From Gemmatimonadaceae bacterium (GTDB taxonomy: Bacteria; Gemmatimonadota; Gemmatimonadetes; Gemmatimonadales; Gemmatimonadaceae): a DNA stretch of 64,000 nt. This document shows, in pieces, positions 50,766 through 59,800 of the stretch. The stretch covers positions 1 through 64,000 of the forward strand of contig JALHNZ010000009.1 of assembly GCA_022843265.1 (NCBI GenBank), given 5' to 3'. A program made the position numbers and the translations under genes. The notes beneath the pieces are model-generated. The model made no database searches. It worked only from the letters and a program-made list of their open reading frames with translations, and had not been told where the DNA came from. Each line of letters starts with the position of its first letter. Position 1 is the stretch's first letter.

Positions 50766-50834
50766 TCACCAGGTCATGACAGATGCGGTGTCGGCGCTTG
50801 TAACGCGGCGCCGGCCGGGATATGTTGGGAGCAC

Positions 50835-50907
50835 GCGGGAATAGCTCAGTTGGTAGAGCACAACCTTGCCAAGGTTGGGGTCGCGGGTTCGAGTCCCGTT
50901 TCCCGCT
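50835..50907 (+). tRNA. tRNA-Gly (GCC)
   Basis: Cloverleaf: acceptor GCGGGAA/TTCCCGC, AGCTCAGTTGGTAGAGC D-arm, anticodon loop CTTGCCAAG, GGTTCGAGTCC T-arm. Confidence 0.95.
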
Positions 50908-50941
50908 CTGTGCTGTAGGTTCGTTGGTAGTTACGGGAAGG

Positions 50942-50962
50942 GGAGCGGTGCATGACCGCTCC
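50942..50962 (+). terminator. terminator-like hairpin between tRNA-Gly and tRNA-Leu
   Basis: GGAGCGGT-GCATG-ACCGCTCC followed by TTTCGCGTTTTC. Confidence 0.65.
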
Positions 50963-50978
50963 TTTCGCGTTTTCGGTG

Positions 50979-51062
50979 GCCCGGATGGCGAAACCGGTAG
51001 ACGCGGGGGCCTTAAAAGCCCCTGTCCGCAAGGACATGCGGGTTCGAGTCCCGCTTCGGGCA
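50979..51062 (+). tRNA. tRNA-Leu (TAA)
   Basis: Acceptor GCCCGGA/TTCGGGC, anticodon CTTAAAA (TAA), long variable arm CCTGTCCGCAAGGACAT, T-arm GGGTTCGAGTCCC; 84 nt. Confidence 0.95.
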
Positions 51063-51086
51063 CTCATCACCACGTAGGAGACCGGC

Positions 51087-51308
51087 TTGCGTACCGTTCG
51101 TGACTCTCAGGGCATCAACTGGATTTGTCTCGAGCTGCCGGAGGTCCCCGCTGATTTTGCGGCGGCTGCGACCACCATACAACCCCCTCCTGTTGCCGTT
51201 GAATGCAACTCTGGCGCCGATCGAGCCATTGTGTTGCTGGCAGAGGATTGGGCGGACGCGTTGTCCGATGACGGACTTGTCGAACACATCGCACGCGCAT
51301 TGCGCTAA
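51087..51308 (+). CDS. small conserved hypothetical protein (73 aa)
   Basis: TTG start preceded by TAGGAGA; compact ORF between tRNA-Leu and pcs. Confidence 0.5.
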   Translation: MRTVRDSQGINWICLELPEVPADFAAAATTIQPPPVAVECNSGADRAIVLLAEDWADALSDDGLVEHIARALR

Positions 51309-51399
51309 TCCAGCGTTGTTACTGCACTGATCTTGCGCTGATCCTCACTGGGCCGCAAAGTGGCTCAGGTGCGCGTTCACGTCATGGCAAGGGGATGGG

Positions 51400-54300
51400 G
51401 TGGCTACTGGGGAGACGATTGGGCTCGCGGCGGTAGCTCCGCCTGAGCCTCAGCGCAACGCGTTGCGCTCACGAGACGACTGGAACGCCGCGCGCGCAGC
51501 GTGCGAGGCCGATCCGGGACGCTATCACGGCGACATCGCGGCGCACACGCTGCATTGGTTTGATGCGTCCCTCGGGGATCATGGTGCGTGGATCACACAT
51601 GATGAGATCACCGGTGCCTGGGCCGGGTGGGACGCGCAGACACTGCAGCCTCTCGCTCCCACGCGAGACGCAGCATGGCGTCCGTGGAAGCGCGCGTTCA
51701 ACGATGATCACGCGCCGTGGTATCGCTGGTTTGAAGGAGCGCTCACCAACGCCGGCTTTAACGAGGTCGATCGCCACGTGCTCGCTGGGCACGGTGCCGA
51801 GCCCGCGTTTCTCGTGGAAGGCGATCGGTGGGATCAATCGCGAGATAACGGCCGCGGCGCGCCGGTTGTCTCGTATCCGATCTCGCGGAAAGGATTGCTT
51901 GTCGATGTCGCCAAAGCCGCGCTCGCTTTGCGCACACTCGGGTTGAAGACGGGTGATCGCATTGCGCTCAATCTTCCCAACATTCCGCAACAGATCGCGT
52001 GGACGGAAGCGGCCAAGCGCCTTGGCATCTTGTACACGCCGGTCTTTGGTGGCTTCTCCGACAAGACGCTGGCCGATCGCATTCATGATGCCGGCGCACG
52101 CGTTGTGATTACGGCGGACGGCGGCTGGCGCAACGCGCAGATCATTCCATTCAAGGCGGCGTACACGGATCCCGCGCTTGACCAGTACATCGCCGCGGAT
52201 CGTGCGGTGCACGTGGTGCGTGAGGCGCTCGGCGCACTTTCGCTGGACAGCGCGCAGGTTGAGCTCATTACACGCAGCGCTGCCGAGGCGGTCTCGGGTG
52301 AAATCACGGTGGAGCGGCGTGATGCGATGCGTGGCGTTGGTCGCGCGTTGCTTTCGCTGACCGAGTCCGGCGCGCTCGACGCGTCGGACGCGAGCCGCGT
52401 GCGAACGGCGGTGGCGCGTGCGCTTGTTGACGCGGGTTCATCGGTTGAACGCGTGGTCGTGGTGAAATACACGGCCCAGGCCGATGTACCATGGCGCGCG
52501 GGACGTGATGTGTGGGAAGATGAACTGCTCGGACCCGCGAGTACTGCATTGATCGAGGCCGCACGAGCTTTCGGGCATGACGTGTCGACAGAAGCCGAGT
52601 TGCGTGAGCTGCCAGACATCGAGCTGGTGCGCGTGGTGTGGTCTCTGGTTCCACCAGTTCCGGTCGACAGCGAGTTTCCGCTCTTTTTCATCTACACGTC
52701 TGGCTCCACCGGCAAACCAAAGGGCGTGGTGCATGTGCATGGCGGTTGGACCGCCGGCGTTGCGCACACCATGCGCATCGCGTTTGATGCACAGCCTGGT
52801 GATGTGATGTATGTGGTCGCGGACCCCGGTTGGATTACGGGGCAGAGTTACATGATCTCAGCGGCGCTCACGACGCGCACCACCAGTGTGCTTGCCGAAG
52901 GCGCACCCGTGTTTCCGTCAGCGGGACGTTTTGCATCGATCATTGAGCGGTACAACGTGCGCATTTTCAAGGCGGGCGTCACGTTCCTCAAGGCAGTGAT
53001 GCAGGATCCGCAGAACGCCGAAGATGTGCGGCGATACAATGTGTCGTCACTGCGTGTAGCAACGTTTTGCGCCGAGCCCACATCGCCAACAGTGCAGGAG
53101 TTTGGCATGTCGCTCCTCACGCCCTGGTACATCAACTCGTACTGGGCCACGGAGCACGGCGGCATTGTCTGGACGCACTTTTTTGGCAACGGCGATTTTC
53201 CGCTGCGTGCCGATGCGCACACGTATCCGCTGCCGTGGGTCATGGGCGATGTGTGGCTGGCCGATGGTGCGCCTGATGCAGACGGTCGCTTTGCGCCACG
53301 TGTTGCCGACGAGGGTGAAAAGGGTGAGGTGGTCATCACGGCCCCGTATCCGTACCTCGCGCGTACGATCTGGGGTGATGTTTCGTCGTTCAAGGTGGAG
53401 GGCTACGGCGTGTCGTCGCAGTGGCGCGGCGACATTGATCGTTACCGCTCCACGTACTGGAGCCGCTGGCAGGGGCGCTGGGCGTACACGCAGGGAGATT
53501 TTGCGGTGCGTTATCCCGATGGCGGATTCTCATTGCATGGACGAAGCGATGATGTGATCAACGTGTCCGGGCATCGCATGGGCACGGAAGAAATCGAAGG
53601 CGCGATTCTGCGAGACAAACAGCTCAATGCCGATTCACCGATTGGCAACGTGATCGTGGTTGGTGCACCGCATCGTGAAAAAGGACTCACGCCGCTCGCG
53701 TTCGTGACGATTGCACCGGGCCGTCGCCTGACGGCGGATGACCGTCGTCGACTCATTGAGCTCGTGCGCCAGGAGAAGGGCGCGGTTGCGGTGCCTGAAG
53801 ATTTTCTCGAGGTCCCGGCGTTCCCCGAAACACGCAGCGGCAAGTACGTGCGACGTCTCCTCCGCGCACTGGTGGAGGATCAGCCGCAGGGTGATCTCAG
53901 CACGCTTCGCAATCCGGAGTGTGTACCGGCGCTTCAGCGTGTGATTGGCGAATGGAAGGCGCGGCAGCGCATACGTGAGTCGCAGCGCATCCTGGAGCAT
54001 GGTCGCTACTTCCGCGTGCAGTACCATACGGTGGCGCAAGCCAACGGCGAAGCTGTTCGCATGGCGCTGGTCACGGTCACGAACGCGCCGGTGAACGCAC
54101 TCAACGAGCGCGCGCTCGATGAACTCGTCACAGTTGTTGAACATCTGTCGCGCCGGAGCGATGTCGCGGCCGTCATCTTCACGGGTGAAGGAACGTCATC
54201 ATTTGTGGCCGGCGCTGACATTCGTCAGTTGCTGGAAGATGTGCACACCGTTGAAGAAGCCGTCACACTTCCAAACGTGGCGCACCTGGCGTTCCGCACG

Positions 54301-56883
54301 ATTGAACGCATGAACAAGCCGTGCATTGCGGCGATCAATGGTGTGGCCCTCGGCGGCGGTATGGAGTTTGCCCTGGCCTGTCACGTTCGCATCGCGGAGC
54401 AGAAGGCGCTGTTCGGACAGCCAGAGATTCGATTGAACCTGCTCCCCGGGTACGGCGGCACGCAGCGGCTCACGCGCCTGCTGGCTGATCGCGATGGCAT
54501 GGAGGGCGTGGTGCAGGCCGTGGAAATGCTCGTCGGCGGGCGCACCATTACCGCGGGTGAGGCACTAGGTATTGGTGTGGTAGATGAAGTGGTGAGCGAT
54601 GCGCAGGACGTTGTGGCGCATGCCTCAGCCCTCGTGCGCGACTACATCGCCGACCGTGAACACAGCAAGCTCGGCAAGACATTCCGACATGTGCGCGATC
54701 GTCGCGACGCGTGGGAAAAGCCCGGTGCGCTCGATCTGCAACAGGCATTTGCCTTGCCTCCAGTGGTGCGCTTGTTGGAGCAAGCCGAGCGTGTCGGTCG
54801 TGCGACCCACGCGGCGCGCGTGCTTGATGCGGTTGAAACGGGATGGCGAGAAGGTTTGCTCGCCGGTCTCGCGCATGAAGCACAGCTCTTTGCATCCGCG
54901 GTCGTAGACCCCGAGGCGGGCAAGGCAGGTATTCGCGCCTTCTTCGATCGCGCCAGTGCGCCGCTGCCCGTTCGGCGCGGCGCGATCGTTGATGCGGACC
55001 GCGAAGCCGATCTTGCAGCGCGTGGCGAGCTGCTTCCCGTGGGTGCACCGTTCTTCCCGGGACTCACCGCCATTCCGTCGTGGCAGTATGGCCTTGGTGT
55101 CATCAAGGATCCGGATACCGGTGCATCGCGTCACGGTGAACCCGCACAGGTCGAGCAGCAGGTTGTGGTGCCGGTGGAAACACCGGGCCCCAACGACGTA
55201 CTGCTTTATGTGCTCGCGTCTGAAGTGAACTTTAATGACATCTGGGCGATCACGGGCATCCCCGTTTCGCCGTTTGATTCGCACGATCGCGATGTGCAGG
55301 TCACCGGGTCCGGTGGTGTTGGTCTGGTGGTGTCCATCGGCGATGCGGTCAAGTCTGATGGTCGTGTGCGTGTTGGCGATCTCGTCACGATCTACTCGGG
55401 GCAGAGCAGCTTGCTGTCGCCGCTCGCGGGCCGCGATCCCATGTCGGCTGATTTTCGAATTCAGGGCTACGAAACCTTTGAGGGCAGTCATCAGCAATTC
55501 TTGCTGGTGCAAGCGCCACAGTGTCATCCGCTCCCACCAGACGTTACACTCGAAGCGGCGGGCTCGTACATTCTGAATCTCGGCACGATTGTACGCGCAC
55601 TCTTTACCACGCTGCAGATTACGGGCGGCCGCACCATGTTCGTGGAGGGTGCAGCGACGGGCACGGGTCTCGAAGCGCTCAAGACGGCGGTTGCGCACGG
55701 TGTGAAGGTTACCGGTCTTGTGTCGAGCGACGAGCGCGCGCAAACGGTCAGGTCGTTCGGCGCAACAGGCGCCATCAATCGTCGTAGCGCGGGGATTGCG
55801 GACTGCTTCACGATGGTGCCGGGTGACGCCGCCGCCATCGCGACGTGGGAAGCCGAGGGACAGCCACTGCTCGATGCGTTTCGCGCTCAGCACGAGGGCA
55901 AACTCGCGGACTACGTGGTGTCACACGCAGGTGAACAGTCGTTCCCCCGAAGCGTACAGCTGCTCGCCGAGGGTGGATCACTCGCGTTCTACGGTGCGTC
56001 CACCGGCTACCACTTCACGTTCGCCGGAAAGCCAGGTGCGGTGAATGTGAACACGATGTACGAACGAGCTGGCCTGGTTGCCGGTGAAGCCGTGCTTGTG
56101 TACTACGGTCCTGGCCTCGCGGCCGACGCCCTCGTTGATGCTGTCGGCATTGAAGCCATTGAGGCGGCTGCCGCACGACGCGCGCGTATCGCGGTGGTGT
56201 GTTACACAGACGCGCAGCGCGAGTTCGTACGCTCGCTCGGCTTTGGCGATCAACTCGCGGGCGTTGTCGCGCTCGATGAGCTGCGTCGACGCGCGAGTAT
56301 GGAGTTCGATTGGCCCAGCACCATGCCGCCGCTACCCGACGTACGCCGTGATCCCATGGCTTTCAAGGAGGCCGTGCGCGCATTTCAGGAGCGCACGATC
56401 AAGCCGCTCGGACAGGCGGTGGGCAAGTTGCTGCGTTCCTCCGACAATCCACGCGGTGCGCCCGACCTGATCTTTGAGCGCGCCGCGCACGACGCGCTCG
56501 CCGCGTCGACCGCACTGGTGCAGCCGTTCAGCGGACGCATCGTGTATGCGGAAGACATGCAGCACAAGCGCTACAGCTTCTACGCCCCGCAAGTCTGGAT
56601 GCGTCAACGACGCATTCTTCTTCCCACGTGCAGCATTCTCGGCACTCATCTCTGCAACGCCTACGAGGTTGTCCGCATGAATCAGATGCTCGCCGCTGGT
56701 CAGTTGGATGTCACGGCCCCAACCGTGGTCCCGTGGAACGACTTGCCGGAAGCGCATCAGGCCATGTGGGAGAATCGCCACGCTGGTGCCACCTACGTGG
56801 TGAATCACGCGCTGCCCGCAACGGGATTGCGTTCACGCGATGAACTGTACGAAGCGTGGGCTTCGGGGAGCAGCAACGTATGA
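51400..56883 (+). CDS. pcs: propionyl-CoA synthase: 3-hydroxypropionyl-CoA synthetase / 3-hydroxypropionyl-CoA dehydratase / acryloyl-CoA reductase fusion
   Basis: 1827 aa. ACS domain: FIYTSGSTGKPKGVVHVHGGW, YWATEHGGIVWTHFFGN, ETRSGKYVRRLLR. ECH domain: FVAGADIRQLLED, NGVALGGGMEFALACH, LPGYGGTQRL. MDR/ECR domain: ASEVNFNDIWAITGIPVSPFDSHDRD, FVEGAATGTGLEALKTA. Order and length match Chloroflexus aurantiacus PCS from memory. GTG start preceded by AAGGGGA. Confidence 0.95.
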   Translation: MATGETIGLAAVAPPEPQRNALRSRDDWNAARAACEADPGRYHGDIAAHTLHWFDASLGDHGAWITHDEITGAWAGWDAQTLQPLAPTRDAAWRPWKRAFNDDHAPWYRWFEGALTNAGFNEVDRHVLAGHGAEPAFLVEGDRWDQSRDNGRGAPVVSYPISRKGLLVDVAKAALALRTLGLKTGDRIALNLPNIPQQIAWTEAAKRLGILYTPVFGGFSDKTLADRIHDAGARVVITADGGWRNAQIIPFKAAYTDPALDQYIAADRAVHVVREALGALSLDSAQVELITRSAAEAVSGEITVERRDAMRGVGRALLSLTESGALDASDASRVRTAVARALVDAGSSVERVVVVKYTAQADVPWRAGRDVWEDELLGPASTALIEAARAFGHDVSTEAELRELPDIELVRVVWSLVPPVPVDSEFPLFFIYTSGSTGKPKGVVHVHGGWTAGVAHTMRIAFDAQPGDVMYVVADPGWITGQSYMISAALTTRTTSVLAEGAPVFPSAGRFASIIERYNVRIFKAGVTFLKAVMQDPQNAEDVRRYNVSSLRVATFCAEPTSPTVQEFGMSLLTPWYINSYWATEHGGIVWTHFFGNGDFPLRADAHTYPLPWVMGDVWLADGAPDADGRFAPRVADEGEKGEVVITAPYPYLARTIWGDVSSFKVEGYGVSSQWRGDIDRYRSTYWSRWQGRWAYTQGDFAVRYPDGGFSLHGRSDDVINVSGHRMGTEEIEGAILRDKQLNADSPIGNVIVVGAPHREKGLTPLAFVTIAPGRRLTADDRRRLIELVRQEKGAVAVPEDFLEVPAFPETRSGKYVRRLLRALVEDQPQGDLSTLRNPECVPALQRVIGEWKARQRIRESQRILEHGRYFRVQYHTVAQANGEAVRMALVTVTNAPVNALNERALDELVTVVEHLSRRSDVAAVIFTGEGTSSFVAGADIRQLLEDVHTVEEAVTLPNVAHLAFRTIERMNKPCIAAINGVALGGGMEFALACHVRIAEQKALFGQPEIRLNLLPGYGGTQRLTRLLADRDGMEGVVQAVEMLVGGRTITAGEALGIGVVDEVVSDAQDVVAHASALVRDYIADREHSKLGKTFRHVRDRRDAWEKPGALDLQQAFALPPVVRLLEQAERVGRATHAARVLDAVETGWREGLLAGLAHEAQLFASAVVDPEAGKAGIRAFFDRASAPLPVRRGAIVDADREADLAARGELLPVGAPFFPGLTAIPSWQYGLGVIKDPDTGASRHGEPAQVEQQVVVPVETPGPNDVLLYVLASEVNFNDIWAITGIPVSPFDSHDRDVQVTGSGGVGLVVSIGDAVKSDGRVRVGDLVTIYSGQSSLLSPLAGRDPMSADFRIQGYETFEGSHQQFLLVQAPQCHPLPPDVTLEAAGSYILNLGTIVRALFTTLQITGGRTMFVEGAATGTGLEALKTAVAHGVKVTGLVSSDERAQTVRSFGATGAINRRSAGIADCFTMVPGDAAAIATWEAEGQPLLDAFRAQHEGKLADYVVSHAGEQSFPRSVQLLAEGGSLAFYGASTGYHFTFAGKPGAVNVNTMYERAGLVAGEAVLVYYGPGLAADALVDAVGIEAIEAAAARRARIAVVCYTDAQREFVRSLGFGDQLAGVVALDELRRRASMEFDWPSTMPPLPDVRRDPMAFKEAVRAFQERTIKPLGQAVGKLLRSSDNPRGAPDLIFERAAHDALAASTALVQPFSGRIVYAEDMQHKRYSFYAPQVWMRQRRILLPTCSILGTHLCNAYEVVRMNQMLAAGQLDVTAPTVVPWNDLPEAHQAMWENRHAGATYVVNHALPATGLRSRDELYEAWASGSSNV

Positions 56884-59800
56884 GCGAGACAACACCAGGC
56901 ACCGCGGATCGCCGTCGCGCCCCTCGCGGCAGACTCGCAGGCAAGGTCGTGCTGCTCACCGGTGCGGCCGGCAACATTGGCACGCAAATCTCCAGACAGC
57001 TGCTGCGCGAAGGCGCAACTTTGGTGATGAGCGGGCGGGATCAGGCGCGACTCGACACTGCCAAAGCGGCTCTGCGTGAAGAGCTGCACGTACCGGCGTC
57101 ACGCATACTCACCGTGGTGATGGATGGCGCGGAGCCGGGTCAGGTGCGTGTCGGAGTGGAGCAGGTGATGGCGAAGGCCGGTCGTATTGACGTGCTGGTG
57201 AACAATGCCGGATCTGCGGGCCCGAAGTGCCGTTTGCATGATGTGCCATTCACCGCTGGCGAATTGGAAGCGCTCGCGGAAGTGGGTGTGCATGAAAAGG
57301 AGACAGTGAGCGCGGCCGCACGAAATTTGTTCGGCATTGCGTGGAATCTTGTGCGCGCCTGCGTACCGCACATGAAGGCCGGCAGTACCATCATTAACGT
57401 CTCCACCATTTTCTCCCGCACGCAGTACTACGGTCGCTCCGCGTACGTAGTGCCGAAGGCAGCGCTGAATAGCTTCTCCAAGCAGCTCGCTGCGGAAATC
57501 GGGCCGCTCGGCATTCGTGTAAACACAGTGTTTCCCGGCCCGATTCGTTCGGAGCGTATTCGGACGGTGTTTTCGGCCATGGACAAGCTGCGTCATGTCG
57601 ATGACGGTACAACCGCGAAAGAAAACTTTGACCTGATGACGCTTGCGCGCTCAGTAGACGGCGCGCCTCCGGAGCGCACGTTCCCGAGTGTCGAAGACGT
57701 GGCCAACACCATTGTATTCCTGTCGACCGATGAATCGGCGGCGTACAACGGTCACAACTTTGAGGTCACACATGGAATGCGCGTCCGTCAGGAATCGCGC
57801 AGTACATGGGTATCGCGTCCTGAACTGCGCACCGTCGACGGTACGGGAGTGCGCGTATTGCTGGCCGCAGGTGATCAGGTCAAGGACGCGTTGACCGTGG
57901 CCCGTGTACACGCCGGCTGTGGCGCGGAAGTCGTACTGGGTCTCGGCTCCGAAGAAGGTGTGCAGGCGGCGCAGGAAGCGCTCGGCGCCAGTCCCGGTGA
58001 CGAACGCATTCGCCCCGTGTTGCTCGATCGGATGCGTCCGGACACCGTGGACAGCCTGTTCGAGTCCTTGCGACATGAAGATGCGATCGTGCACGGTGCG
58101 ATCATCATGCCGGCGTTCGGCGCGTGGCGTTTCCGTGGTCGATTCACCGATGCATCAGACAGCGACGTGTCAACATTCATCGATGGCGAAATCGCGGGTA
58201 CCATGTTGCTGGCGCGAGCGCTCACCGTGTTCTGGAAAGATGTGGAGCACGAACTGAGCATGCCGCCGAGCATTGCGTTTGTCACCAATGGTGATGACGG
58301 TGCCGGCAACAACTACGCCGATGTCTTGCGAGCCGCCACTGAAGAGTTGTGCCGCGTGTGGCGCGATGAGACCGAGGTACAGCAGGCCTCCGGAGAGCGT
58401 CGATTCGAAGAATGGTCCAACCAGATCATTCGCTGGGGAAATCGCGAGCCGGAAGAGGTGCCGTTTGCGGCCGGGCAATCTGCGCGTTTGCTGTACACGC
58501 GTCGTCGTATTCGACAGGTAAACCTGTACCTGCCGCTTTCCATCGTGCGCGCGACCGGCTCACGTCGCTCCTCGTTTGGCTGGATGGAGAACGTGATGGG
58601 CTTGCACCTGGGTAAGGTTGCGCTCATCACCGGCGGTTCTGCAGGTATCGGCGGACAGCTGGCGCGACTGCTCGCCATCGGCGGCGCGCGTGTCATGCTC
58701 GTCGCGCGTCGAGCTGACCAGCTGAAAGAAATGCGCGACAGCATTGTCACGGAGCTGGAAGACATCGGGTACTACGACGCGCCAGATCGTGTGCAATGTG
58801 TGGCTGATGTGGATGTCGCTGATGAAGCGAGTCTCCGCCGAGCGGTAGACGAAACGCTCGCTGCCTATGGTCGCGTTGACTACTTGATAAACAACGCGGG
58901 CGTTGCCGGCGCGGAGCAGATGGTCGTGGACATGGATGTCGAGACATGGCGCAATACGCTCAACGCCAACCTTGTCTCGAACTATTCATTGATCGAAAAA
59001 ATCGTCCCGATCATGAAGAAGCAGGGTAGTGGATACATCCTGAATGTGTCGTCGTACTTTGGCGGTGAAAAGTACATTGCTGTGCCGTATCCCAATCGTG
59101 CCGACTACGCGGTGTCCAAGGCCGGTCAGCGTGCACTCACGGAAAACCTCGCCCGTTTTGTTGGGCCGGAGATTCAGGTCAACGCAATTGCCCCCGGTCC
59201 TGTTGACGGTGATCGACTGCGCGGTGTTGGAGGTAAACCCGGCCTGTTCGAGCGCCGCGGCAAGCTGATTCTTGAGAATCGCCGACTGAACTCGGTGTAC
59301 AAAGCCGTCATCGACGCGCTGCGCGCCGGTGCGCAGGTCGCAGACCTGCTGGCGCTGTTGCAGGGCAATGATGTCGACGCCATCGCAACCGACGAGAAGG
59401 CACCGGCGGCGTTGCGAAAGCTCGCAGACAGTATCCGCGCGGAATCGCTCGCGGCCGATACAGAAGCCAGCTCGGGTCGTTTCCTGATGACGAGAAGTAT
59501 CGCCCAGCGCCTCGTGGCGCGCCTGCGCCTTGGTGGACGTTTTCTCTCACTGCCTCAGGACGCGCCGCAGTACGACGACGCCTGGTTGCTCGCCATTCCG
59601 GATGCAGTCGAACCCTTTATTGATCGTGATCAGATCAAGCGTGAAGCGAGCAAGATCGGCAAGGGTGTGCTGAGCATGTTGCACCTGCGCAATATGCCGG
59701 GCGAGCTCGAAGTGGCACTGGCCACGGTGTATTTCCTCGCGGACCGTGCCGTGTCGGGCGAAACGTTCCAGCCATCAGGCGGCCTGCATCAGGAGCGCAC

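Noticed and set aside
54625-55893. 422-aa minus-strand ORF inside pcs
   Set aside because: Antisense to the unambiguous propionyl-CoA synthase; no independent coding evidence.
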